Assembly (NCBI GenBank): GCA_949283205.1
Contig: CASDSD010000013.1
Location: 1 to 52,930 of the forward strand
DNA length: 52,930 bases
Direction: 5' to 3'
Origin: an uncultured Alistipes sp.
GTDB lineage: Bacteria > Bacteroidota > Bacteroidia > Bacteroidales > Rikenellaceae
Shown here: positions 1-7,155 of the stretch, one piece after another
How the letters are laid out: each line of letters starts with the position of its first letter
Position numbering within the stretch: the stretch's first letter is position 1
The notes under the pieces: model-generated
Seen by the model: the letters and a program-made list of their open reading frames with translations, nothing else
Told to the model about the DNA's origin: nothing
Databases searched by the model: none
Position numbers and translations under genes: made by a program

Positions 1-663
1 GCCCGGTGTTGGGCCCCTGGGCCTGTGGGGTATCCTTTGGGGGGCCCGGCCTCTTTACCCGTTTGTGTGGGGGGGTGGGTGTGGGTCGCGTGCCGGCCCC
101 GGTTCCCCCACCGCCGCATCCACCGCGGGTACGAGGGTTGGGAGAGACTCATACCGACGCACGTGAAGGTGCAGTATGCCGGAGGCATGGGGCTCATGTC
201 GGCGGGGGCGGGATGGGATTACGGCCGCCGCTGCCGCTGGGAAACGGAGATCATGGCGGGATTCCTGCCCAAGGCATATTCCGACCGCACGCACGCCACC
301 CTCACCGTACGGCAGAACTACATCCCGTGGAGCGTAAGCCTCTCCGACAGGATAGCATTGGAACCCCTCTCGTGCGGCATATACGTGAACATGATATCGG
401 GAGAGGACTATTGGGTCCGGGAACCGAACCGTTACCCGGGAGACATATACTACGGTTTCACGTCACGCCTGCGGTCGTATGTCTATGTGGGGCAACGCCT
501 GACATATCTCCGGCAAGGGGAGTCGGCGCTGCGCGCCATAACGCTCTATTACGAGCTGGCCGCAAACGACCTCGATATCATAGCCAAGTGCGGCAACCGG
601 TCGCTGTCGCTTCAGGACATCCTCTATTTCTCGTTCGGAGTGAAGCTGCAGCTCCTCCGCTGA
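1..663 (+). CDS. Putative outer-membrane beta-barrel protein, 5' end cut by window edge
   Basis: The frame is open to base 1, so this is taken as a 3' fragment; a GTG at 25 is the first internal start but nothing after it looks like a signal peptide. From about residue 43 the translation shows alternating aromatic/polar strands (KVQYAGGMGL, LTVRQNYIPW, IYYGFTSRLR, ITLYYELAAN) and ends FGVKLQLL, as expected for the terminal strands of a small porin-like barrel. From memory it resembles conserved hypothetical Bacteroidales envelope proteins of about 200 residues; no function is known to me. The first ~110 bases are unusually rich in G and C runs, so the N-terminal part may be unreliable. A long hairpin follows it. 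Confidence 0.55.
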   Translation, partial: ARCWAPGPVGYPLGGPASLPVCVGGWVWVACRPRFPHRRIHRGYEGWERLIPTHVKVQYAGGMGLMSAGAGWDYGRRCRWETEIMAGFLPKAYSDRTHATLTVRQNYIPWSVSLSDRIALEPLSCGIYVNMISGEDYWVREPNRYPGDIYYGFTSRLRSYVYVGQRLTYLRQGESALRAITLYYELAANDLDIIAKCGNRSLSLQDILYFSFGVKLQLLR

Positions 664-714
664 CATCGCGGCACGGTACGCATGGTCCCTGCCGAGCGGC
701 GGAACGGAACAGGC

Positions 715-749
715 GACGAGCCGCGGACCCGGGAGGTCCGCGGCTCGTC
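715..749. terminator. Perfect 15-bp hairpin between convergent genes
   Basis: Arms 715-729 and 735-749 are perfectly complementary (GACGAGCCGCGGACC) around the loop CGGGA. No T-tract follows on either strand. It lies between the end of the barrel gene and the stop of the minus-strand DUF3127 gene, so it probably ends or protects both transcripts. Confidence 0.7.
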
Positions 750-751
750 CG

Positions 752-1135
752 TCATGCAATCCCCGTGCGGCATCCGAACGGCAGGTCGTCCACCTCCGAC
801 GCGGCGGGCGACGAATAGGCCGGCTCCTCGCCGATGGGCGGCATGTCGGGTGCCGGCGCCGGCGCTGACTCCTGCTTGGGCTGTACGCGCCATGCGCGCA
901 CATCGGTATACCAACGGCCGTTGTATTCGCGCGACTCGATGTTGAACGACACGATATATGTCGCGCCCTCCTTCAGGCGGGCCACTTCCGACTCCTTGTT
1001 GAAGAACGTCACGCACACCTTGCGCGAAAACTCCTGCGGCATCTCGAATATCACCTCCTGACGCTGCCATTCGCCACGCGCCGATACGCCCTTGGTCGCG
1101 GGCATTATCTTGTAAACCACTCCTTCGAATTCCAT
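752..1135 (-). CDS. DUF3127-family, SSB-like single-domain protein
   Basis: 127 residues. Residues 1-85 (MEFEGVVYKIMP..., RQEVIFEMPQ, VSFNIESREYNGRWYTDVRAWRV) match the DUF3127 pattern of a small OB-like fold found almost only in Bacteroidetes and thought to act near single-stranded DNA. A Pro/Ala-rich linker leads to VDDLPF, which resembles the acidic SSB tip that docks repair proteins. Seven residues (GCRTGIA) follow LPF before the stop, although such tips normally sit at the very C terminus; the codon after TTC is GGA, one base from TGA. The gene is single and converges on the upstream barrel gene. Confidence 0.85.
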   Translation of the reverse strand: MEFEGVVYKIMPATKGVSARGEWQRQEVIFEMPQEFSRKVCVTFFNKESEVARLKEGATYIVSFNIESREYNGRWYTDVRAWRVQPKQESAPAPAPDMPPIGEEPAYSSPAASEVDDLPFGCRTGIA

Positions 1136-1273
1136 AATGCGAGATTTTTTTTGTTTTCAGTTACAAATATACGAAAAGTCGGGCGCAGAGACAAATCGGG
1201 AACAAAGTTTTCGGGGCTGATTCCGCCAGAGGACTCCGCCGCCATTAAAAAATATCCGAAAAGGGGAATTACA

Positions 1274-1305
1274 TTTGACATTACGAACACATTTTTGTAT
1301 CTTTG
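1274..1305 (+). promoter_or_regulatory. Consensus Bacteroidetes promoter upstream of uxaC
   Basis: TTTG at 1274-1277, a 20-bp spacer, then TATCTTTG at 1298-1305, the -33/-7 arrangement of the Bacteroidetes housekeeping sigma factor. A second -7-like TATCTTTG lies at 1379-1386, but its best upstream element (CTTG at 1352-1355) is 23 bp away. The interval 1136-1444 holds no gene. Bases 1298-1386 look like a decayed copy of the repeat found before recG. Confidence 0.75.
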
Positions 1306-1386
1306 GCTTCGCCTTAGATAGGATGCGGTTCGGCATAAAAAATCAGGCAAACTTGTTTTTTCTGCACTCACCTTTCCTTATCTTTG
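1298..1386 (+). repeat. Degenerate copy of the promoter-bearing intergenic repeat
   Basis: The segment reads TATCTTTGGCTTCGCCTTAG, then ATAGGATGCGGTTCGGCATA, and ends in a second TATCTTTG about 81 bp on. The first ~20 bases are identical to the units at 12786-12980, with the GGCATA block partly kept and the rest diverged. Its order and spacing suggest common descent with the recG array. Confidence 0.6.
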
Positions 1387-1444
1387 TAAGCATATACCCG
1401 CCCCCGCGGGGCCATACCTGTCTAACCTTTTTGATCTCAATACT

Positions 1445-2848
1445 ATGAAAAAGTTCAATGACGAGGATTTCCTCCTGCAGAGCGAGACGGCACGCCGTCT
1501 CTACCACGACCATGCGGCCAAGATGCCGATCATAGACTACCACTGCCACCTCGACCCGCGATATATCGCCGAAGACCACCGTTTCCGCAACCTTACGGAG
1601 ATATGGCTCGACGGCGACCACTACAAGTGGCGCGCCATGCGTACGAACGGTGTGGCGGAGCGTTACTGCACGGGCGACGCCTCGGACTGGGAGCGCTTCG
1701 AGAAGTGGGCCGAGACGGTACCCTACACCATGCGCAACCCCCTGTACCACTGGACGCACCTCGAACTGAAGACCGCTTTCGGCGTGGAGAAGCTCCTCAG
1801 CCCCGCCACGGCACGTGAAATATACGACCACTGCAACGAGCTGCTCGCACGGCCCGAATATTCGGCACGCGGCCTCATGCGCCGATACAATGTCGAGGTT
1901 GTATGCACCACGGACGACCCCGTGGATTCGCTCGAGTACCACCTTCGCTGCCGCAATGAGGAGTTCGGCTGCCGCGTGCTGCCGGCATGGCGCCCCGACA
2001 AGGCGATGGCGGTGGAGAACCCCGCGACGTTCCGCGCCTATGTGGATCGTCTGGCCGAGGTGTCGGGCGTCGAGATACGCTCCTTCGCCACGCTGATAGA
2101 CGCCCTGCGCGCACGCCACCGTTTCTTCGAGAGTGTCGGCTGCCGCCTGAGCGACCACGGCATCGAGGAGTTCTACGCCGAGGACTACACGCCGCAGCAG
2201 GTGGAGGCCGCCTTCGCCAAGGTATACGGCGGAGCGGAACTCACGGAGGAGGAGCGCCGCCGCTACAAGAGCGCCATGCTCGTGGAGATGGCCGTCATGG
2301 ACTGGGAGACGGGATGGACACAGCAGTTCCACTTCGGCGTCATCCGCAACAACAACTCGCGCAAGATGGCCACGATAGGTCCCGACACGGGCTTCGACTC
2401 GATCGGCGACTTCACGCTGGCGAAGAACATGGCACGCTTCCTCGACCGCCTCGACGCGCAGGGCAAGCTCGCCAAGACCATACTCTACAACCTCAACCCG
2501 CGCGACAACGAGATGGTGGCCACGATGATCGGCAACTTCCAGGACGGCGAGACCGCCGGCAAGATACAGTTCGGATCGGGCTGGTGGTTCCTCGACCAGA
2601 AGGACGGCATGGAGCGTCAGATGAACGCCCTGTCGCTGCTGGGGCTGTTGAGCCGCTTCGTGGGCATGCTCACCGACTCGCGCAGCTTCCTGAGCTACCC
2701 GCGCCACGAATATTTCCGCCGCACGCTCTGCAACCTCATCGGCAACGACGTCGAGGCGGGGCTGCTGCCGGCCAGCGAGATGGATTTCATCGGCCGCATG
2801 GTGGAGGACATATCATACAACAACGCAAAGCGCTACTTCGGCTTCTGA
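1445..2848 (+). CDS. uxaC: Glucuronate isomerase
   Basis: 467 residues, the usual UxaC length. It isomerises D-glucuronate to D-fructuronate (and galacturonate to tagaturonate) in the cytoplasm. The N terminus carries the amidohydrolase-type metal motif DYHCHLDP (His33, His35), and the family signatures TTDDP, WETGWTQQFHFG and DTGFDSIGDF are present, as is the end SYNNAKRYFGF. It is the first gene of a uronate cluster, 36 bp ahead of kduI, and so probably co-transcribed with kduI and kduD. A promoter-bearing intergenic region precedes it. Identification rests on full-length similarity recalled from the family. Confidence 0.97.
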   Translation: MKKFNDEDFLLQSETARRLYHDHAAKMPIIDYHCHLDPRYIAEDHRFRNLTEIWLDGDHYKWRAMRTNGVAERYCTGDASDWERFEKWAETVPYTMRNPLYHWTHLELKTAFGVEKLLSPATAREIYDHCNELLARPEYSARGLMRRYNVEVVCTTDDPVDSLEYHLRCRNEEFGCRVLPAWRPDKAMAVENPATFRAYVDRLAEVSGVEIRSFATLIDALRARHRFFESVGCRLSDHGIEEFYAEDYTPQQVEAAFAKVYGGAELTEEERRRYKSAMLVEMAVMDWETGWTQQFHFGVIRNNNSRKMATIGPDTGFDSIGDFTLAKNMARFLDRLDAQGKLAKTILYNLNPRDNEMVATMIGNFQDGETAGKIQFGSGWWFLDQKDGMERQMNALSLLGLLSRFVGMLTDSRSFLSYPRHEYFRRTLCNLIGNDVEAGLLPASEMDFIGRMVEDISYNNAKRYFGF

Positions 2849-2884
2849 AGCGGCGCCGTTTGACCGATCAAGGAGGATTGCGAT

Positions 2885-3727
2885 ATGAAAACGAACTACG
2901 AGGTGCGCTATGCCGCACATCCGGACGACGCGAAGTGCTATGACACGGAGCGCCTGCGCCGCGACTTCCTCATCGAGCGGGTCTTTGCCGCCGACGAGGT
3001 CAACATGGTATATTCGATGTACGACCGTATGATCGTGGGCGGCGCCATGCCCGTGGCGGAGACGCTGCGGCTGGAGGCCATAGACCCCCTGAAGGCCCCC
3101 TGCTTCCTCACGCGCCGCGAGATGGGCATCTTCAATGTCGGGGGTGCCGGTACGGTGCGCGCGGGAGAGAAGGAGTACCGCCTCGGATACAAGGAGGCCC
3201 TCTATCTCGGCATGGGCGACCGCGAGGTGACCTTCGCCAGCGACGACGCCTCGGCTCCCGCCAGGTTCTACTTCAACTCGGTGGGGGCGCACTGCACGTA
3301 TCCCGACCGCAAGGTCACCAAGGCGGACGCCGTGGTGGCGCACATGGGGTCGCTCGAGGGGTCGAACGAACGAGACATAAACAAGATGATCGTCAGCCAG
3401 GTGCTGCCCACGTGCCGCCTGCAGATGGGAATGACGGAGCTGGCCCCGGGCAGCGTGTGGAACACCATGCCGGCGCATATCCATTCGCGCCGCATGGAGG
3501 CGTACTTCTACTTCGAGGTGCCCGAGGATCAGGCCGTGTGCCACTTCATGGGCGAACCGCACCAGACGCGCCACATATGGATGCGGGGCGAGCAGGCGGT
3601 GCTCTCGCCCGAGTGGTCGATACACAGCGCGGCCGCAACGCACAACTACACCTTCATCTGGGGCATGGGCGGCGAGAACCTCGACTACGGCGACCAGGAC
3701 TTTTTTGCCATCACCGACCTGCGGTAA
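2885..3727 (+). CDS. kduI: 5-dehydro-4-deoxy-D-glucuronate isomerase
   Basis: 280 residues, matching KduI (about 278). It converts 5-keto-4-deoxyuronate, released by pectate or glycosaminoglycan lyases, to 3-deoxy-D-glycero-2,5-hexodiulosonate. The cupin metal site is visible as AHIHSRRMEAYFYFE (two His and a Glu), and the family strings NVGGAGTV, GCxxYKEALYLGMG-like GYKEALYLGMG and WSIHSAAATHNYTFIWGM are present. The start has AGGAGG (2872-2877) upstream. It lies between uxaC and kduD, so the three genes cover saturated and unsaturated uronate routes to 2-keto-3-deoxygluconate. Confidence 0.97.
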   Translation: MKTNYEVRYAAHPDDAKCYDTERLRRDFLIERVFAADEVNMVYSMYDRMIVGGAMPVAETLRLEAIDPLKAPCFLTRREMGIFNVGGAGTVRAGEKEYRLGYKEALYLGMGDREVTFASDDASAPARFYFNSVGAHCTYPDRKVTKADAVVAHMGSLEGSNERDINKMIVSQVLPTCRLQMGMTELAPGSVWNTMPAHIHSRRMEAYFYFEVPEDQAVCHFMGEPHQTRHIWMRGEQAVLSPEWSIHSAAATHNYTFIWGMGGENLDYGDQDFFAITDLR

Positions 3728-3799
3728 CGGTGCGGGCGATGGCATATGCTGCAGGAGATATGTCGGACGCGGGCTGCGGCCCGCCCTAACGGAGAGAAC

Positions 3800-4591
3800 A
3801 TGGTAGACTTTTCATTGAAAGGCAAGGTCGCGCTGGTCACGGGCGCGGCCTACGGCATAGGCTTCGCCATCGCGGAGGCGCTGGCGGGCGCAGGGGCCAG
3901 GATAGCGTTCAACTGCCGCTCGCAGCGGCACATGGACGAGGCGCTGGCGGCATACGCGGCCAAGGGCATCGAGGCACGCGGATACATATGCGACGTGACG
4001 CAGGAGAAGGCCGTGGCGGCGATGGTCGCCTCGATTGCGGAGGAGCTGGGTACGGTGGATATTTTGGTAAACAATGCCGGTATCATCAAGCGCATCCCGA
4101 TGCTCGAGATGTCGGCGGCGGAGTTCCGCGAGGTGGTGGACATAGACCTCACGGCCCCCTTCATCATGGCCAGGGCCGTGATCCCGGGGATGATAGCCAA
4201 GGGCGGCGGCAAGATAATCAACGTCTGCTCGATGATGTCGGAGCTGGGGCGCGAGACGGTCTCGGCCTACGCCGCGGCAAAGGGCGGGCTGAAGATGCTC
4301 ACGCGCAACATAGCCTCGGAATACGGCCGCTACAACATCCAGTGCAACGGCCTCGGCCCCGGCTACATCGCCACGCCGCAGACGGCGCCCCTGCGCGAGC
4401 GGCAGGCCGACGGCTCGCGCCACCCCTTCGATGCGTTCATCGTGGCGAAGACCCCGGCCGAGAGGTGGGGCACGCCCGAAGATATGATGGGCCCGGCGGT
4501 GTTCCTCGCCTCGGCGGCGTCGGATTTCGTCAACGGACACATACTATATGTCGACGGCGGCATCCTCGCATACATAGGCAAGCAGCCGTGA
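3800..4591 (+). CDS. kduD: 2-dehydro-3-deoxy-D-gluconate 5-dehydrogenase (SDR)
   Basis: 263 residues from the ATG at 3800, chosen because GGAGAG sits just upstream at 3791-3796 and because the protein then begins MVDFSLKGKVALVTG like other family members; an upstream in-frame start at 3746 would add an unlikely leader. The SDR hallmarks are TGAAYGIG (NAD(P)H binding), NNAG, the catalytic Ser in CSMMSE and YAAAK (Tyr and Lys). The end VDGGILAYIGKQP is typical of KduD/gluconate 5-dehydrogenase. It reduces diketo-deoxyhexonate to KDG, the step after KduI. Confidence 0.95.
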   Translation: MVDFSLKGKVALVTGAAYGIGFAIAEALAGAGARIAFNCRSQRHMDEALAAYAAKGIEARGYICDVTQEKAVAAMVASIAEELGTVDILVNNAGIIKRIPMLEMSAAEFREVVDIDLTAPFIMARAVIPGMIAKGGGKIINVCSMMSELGRETVSAYAAAKGGLKMLTRNIASEYGRYNIQCNGLGPGYIATPQTAPLRERQADGSRHPFDAFIVAKTPAERWGTPEDMMGPAVFLASAASDFVNGHILYVDGGILAYIGKQP

Positions 4592-4655
4592 TGCGGCATG
4601 CGCACAGACGGATTTTTCAGAGGCAAATTCCCATAACCCGAAAACAGAGATCGAA

Positions 4656-5768
4656 ATGAAGAAAATCGCATACATTCTGGCACTGTCGGCATTGGCCGCC
4701 TGCGGATCGGGCGGAGGCATGGTGGCCGTCGTTGAGAACACAACCGACCTTACGCGCGAGAAGGAGACCGTCGAGATCGCATGGGATGACCTGCGGCGTG
4801 CGGGCGTGACGGCCGACAACGTCGTCGTGACCACGGCCGAGGGAGAGCAGATACCCTCGCAGGTCCTCTTCGACGAGCCCGGGCTTCCGGCGTCACTCCT
4901 CTTCCAGGCCACGGTAGAGCCCCGCGGCAGCGCATCGTACCGTATCGCCCCAGGCGAACGCGGCGCATACGAGACACAGGCATACGGCCGCTACGTACCC
5001 GAACGCGCCGACGACTACGCGTGGGAGAACAACATGGTGGCATACCGCATCTACGGACCCGCGCTGGCCGACCCGAAGACGCAGGGTGTGGACGTGTGGG
5101 TGAAGTCCACGCCGCGGCTGGTGATAAACGACTGGTACGGCAAGAACGACTACCACCACAACTACGGCGAGGGGATGGATTGCTACAAGGTGGCCTCGAC
5201 GCTCGGCGGCGGCGCCCTGGCGCCCGTCGTCAACGGCCGCATAGTGCTTTCGGGCAACTACGCCACGCAGCGGTGCCTGGCAAACGGGCCCATCCGCACC
5301 ATCGCCGAATTCACATATCCGCCGATGAAGATAGGCGGGGACAACGTTACGATGACGCGCCGCATATGGCTCGACGCCAACACCCGTTTCACGGTGCAGG
5401 AGTATCTCTTCGACGGCTTCGACGGCCGCCTGGACGTGGCTGCGGGGATCGTGCTGCACGACGTGCATTCAAAGGCCTCGGGTGACGGCTATGCCGCCGT
5501 GACGGAGGCCGCCTCCGACTCGGCCGACCCCGAGCGTGACGGCGACATCATGCTCGGCGTGGTGCTCGAGGGCGGCGGTGCGGTATCGGAAGCCGACGGG
5601 CACATTCTCGTCGCGGGGAGTGTCATGGCCGGCGACCGCATACGCATGCGCAACGGCTCGGCATGGAGCCAGGGAGGCATGAGCGGCCCGCAGCAGTGGG
5701 AGCAGATCGTCCGCGAGGAGAGCCTCCGCGCCGCGGCACCGTTGAAGGTGACGCTGCGCCGCGAGTAA
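4656..5768 (+). CDS. DUF4861-family lipoprotein
   Basis: 370 residues. The N terminus MKKIAYILALSALAACGSG is a lipoprotein signal with the lipid-acceptor Cys at residue 16. The body (VVENTTDLTREKETVEIAW, DDYAWENNMVAYRIYG, YHHNYGEGMDCYKV, RRIWLDANTRFTVQEYLFDG) matches DUF4861, a periplasmic or surface family commonly found beside uronate and pectin catabolism genes. Its activity is not established; a lyase or isomerase role on unsaturated uronates is only a guess from context. It follows kduD by 64 bp on the same strand and probably belongs to the same transcript. Confidence 0.85.
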   Translation: MKKIAYILALSALAACGSGGGMVAVVENTTDLTREKETVEIAWDDLRRAGVTADNVVVTTAEGEQIPSQVLFDEPGLPASLLFQATVEPRGSASYRIAPGERGAYETQAYGRYVPERADDYAWENNMVAYRIYGPALADPKTQGVDVWVKSTPRLVINDWYGKNDYHHNYGEGMDCYKVASTLGGGALAPVVNGRIVLSGNYATQRCLANGPIRTIAEFTYPPMKIGGDNVTMTRRIWLDANTRFTVQEYLFDGFDGRLDVAAGIVLHDVHSKASGDGYAAVTEAASDSADPERDGDIMLGVVLEGGGAVSEADGHILVAGSVMAGDRIRMRNGSAWSQGGMSGPQQWEQIVREESLRAAAPLKVTLRRE

Positions 5769-5818
5769 CGCTACGCCGGAGCGGCGGGGGCGACGGAAGC
5801 AAAGGAGCGGCAGAAGCA

Positions 5819-5898
5819 AAGGGGCAACGGAGCGACAAGCAACCGGGCGACTGGAGCAAAGGAGCGACGGAGTGACAAGCAACCGGGCGACTGGAGCA
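5819..5898. repeat. Two-copy 40-bp tandem repeat
   Basis: Copies at 5819-5858 and 5859-5898 differ at only a few positions and share the core AGCAACCGGGCGACTGGAGC. Shorter related pieces (AGCAAAGGAGCG) flank them upstream. The block is purine-rich on the plus strand, contains no convincing gene, and fills the gap between the DUF4861 gene and the convergent small gene at 5977. Confidence 0.8.
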
Positions 5899-5976
5899 GC
5901 AGGGACGGAAGGACAACAGACTGCATGAACAGTGGAGCGGCGCAGGCGGCGGGAAAGCGATTTTGCGCCTACGTCC

Positions 5977-6411
5977 TCACAACGGGAACGACAGCACCTC
6001 GGCATCGATGGCCGCAGCGGCGGGGAAGGGAGTCCACAGCGGAGCCTTCCCCGCCGAAAACGTTATGCCCCACTTCGTGACCGACCGCCGGTAGACGCTC
6101 CAGCGCGGCAGGCGGTAGCGGATCATCACCACGGGCAGCGGCTTCTCCTGCTCGGGATAGGCCACATGGAACTCCTCGACGATACCCGTCTCGGGATAGA
6201 ACCTGTAGAAGAGCCGCCCGTGCGGTATGGGCAGGCCCATCACGAGCGTGTCGCCGGCAATAAAGAGCGTATCGCCGCTGCTGCGCGAGAGTTCCGCCTC
6301 CCGCCGCTCGCCACGGGGCAGCTGCTGCGCCGCCGACGGCAGCCGCGGCGGAACAAAAAGGAGCAACCATGCGGCCGCTCCGAACAAACGTATCAAGTTA
6401 CTCCGTTTCAA
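5977..6411 (-). CDS. Small secreted protein of unknown function
   Basis: 144 residues starting with TTG, which directly abuts the recO TGA stop. The N terminus MKRSNLIRLFGAAAWLLLFVP...SAAQQ has a basic start, a hydrophobic core and an Ala-X-Ala-like end, fitting a Sec signal peptide. The mature part has no motif I recognise; it is mostly beta-rich (DTLFIAGDTLVMGLPIPHG, RLFYRFYPETGIVEEFHV). An unusual start codon with zero spacing implies translation by reinitiation after recO. No closer homology can be claimed from sequence alone. Confidence 0.65.
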   Translation of the reverse strand: MKRSNLIRLFGAAAWLLLFVPPRLPSAAQQLPRGERREAELSRSSGDTLFIAGDTLVMGLPIPHGRLFYRFYPETGIVEEFHVAYPEQEKPLPVVMIRYRLPRWSVYRRSVTKWGITFSAGKAPLWTPFPAAAAIDAEVLSFPL

Positions 6412-7152
6412 TCAGAACACCTCCTGCAATATCCTTACCGACTGCACGGAGTGTATCGTATCGAGATGGTAGGCGTAGTAGGCAAGCAGCGCATTCAGAA
6501 AGTCCACCCTCTGGCGGCGGTTCAGCCCCACTTCGCCCAGATACCGCACGTCACACTCCAGCATGTCGCGGAGGATGAGGGCGTTCTGCTGCGACATGGC
6601 GTGTTCGCGCGGCGGCTCCGCCGACGTATAGAACCCTTCGGCTATATCGAACCACGCATCGGGCATATACTCGTTGCCGGGCGAGAACCCCAGAAAACGG
6701 CACAGGTTCGAGAGAAACCACAGATGGAAATTCGCCACCCCTTCGGCGGCGGCATCCAGCGCCTCGACCGAGCCCCACACGAAATCGAACAGCATGGCGT
6801 TCGCCTCACTCTCCTTCACCAGACGGTACAAAACCTCTGCCATAAAGAGTGCTATGGATGATTTTTTCACGTCGAAGGGTATCGACTGCAGCACGATGCC
6901 GGCATGCACCTCGCCCAGGCGGTGCATCTCCATCTTCGGGGACTCGAGCCCCTCGAACTCCAGCGCGAACATGGGCTGGAAGAGCGCCTGCCGTGCGCCG
7001 TGGCCGCGGCGCGACCCCAGCCCCTGCACCATGTAGCTCTGACGCCCCACGGTCGAGGTGAGCATCTGCACCACCATCCCCTTGTCGCCGTACTTGAGTG
7101 TACCGATCACCACGCCCCGCGCGGTGTAACGCCTCATCGCCGCCCCCTTCAT
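6412..7152 (-). CDS. recO: DNA repair protein RecO
   Basis: Up to 246 residues. RecO loads RecA onto SSB-coated DNA in the RecFOR pathway. The N-terminal OB-fold pattern (ARGVVIGTLKYGDKGMVVQMLTS, YMVQGLGS) and the helical C-terminal part (NFHLWFLSNLCRFLGFSPG) are typical of the Bacteroidetes form. Two starts are possible: 7152 (MKGAAMRRY) or the in-frame ATG at 7137, which is preceded by the purine-rich AAGGGGGCGGCG that could serve as a ribosome site; the shorter form fits family length better. Only 3 bp separate 7152 from the ispG stop, so the genes form an operon. Confidence 0.92.
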   Translation of the reverse strand: MKGAAMRRYTARGVVIGTLKYGDKGMVVQMLTSTVGRQSYMVQGLGSRRGHGARQALFQPMFALEFEGLESPKMEMHRLGEVHAGIVLQSIPFDVKKSSIALFMAEVLYRLVKESEANAMLFDFVWGSVEALDAAAEGVANFHLWFLSNLCRFLGFSPGNEYMPDAWFDIAEGFYTSAEPPREHAMSQQNALILRDMLECDVRYLGEVGLNRRQRVDFLNALLAYYAYHLDTIHSVQSVRILQEVF

Positions 7153-7155
7153 CCG

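Noticed and set aside
1343-2707. 454-residue minus-strand ORF over uxaC
   Set aside because: A shadow ORF, rich in Val, Arg and His, opposite a clear uxaC; such antisense frames are common over every gene in this GC-rich DNA.
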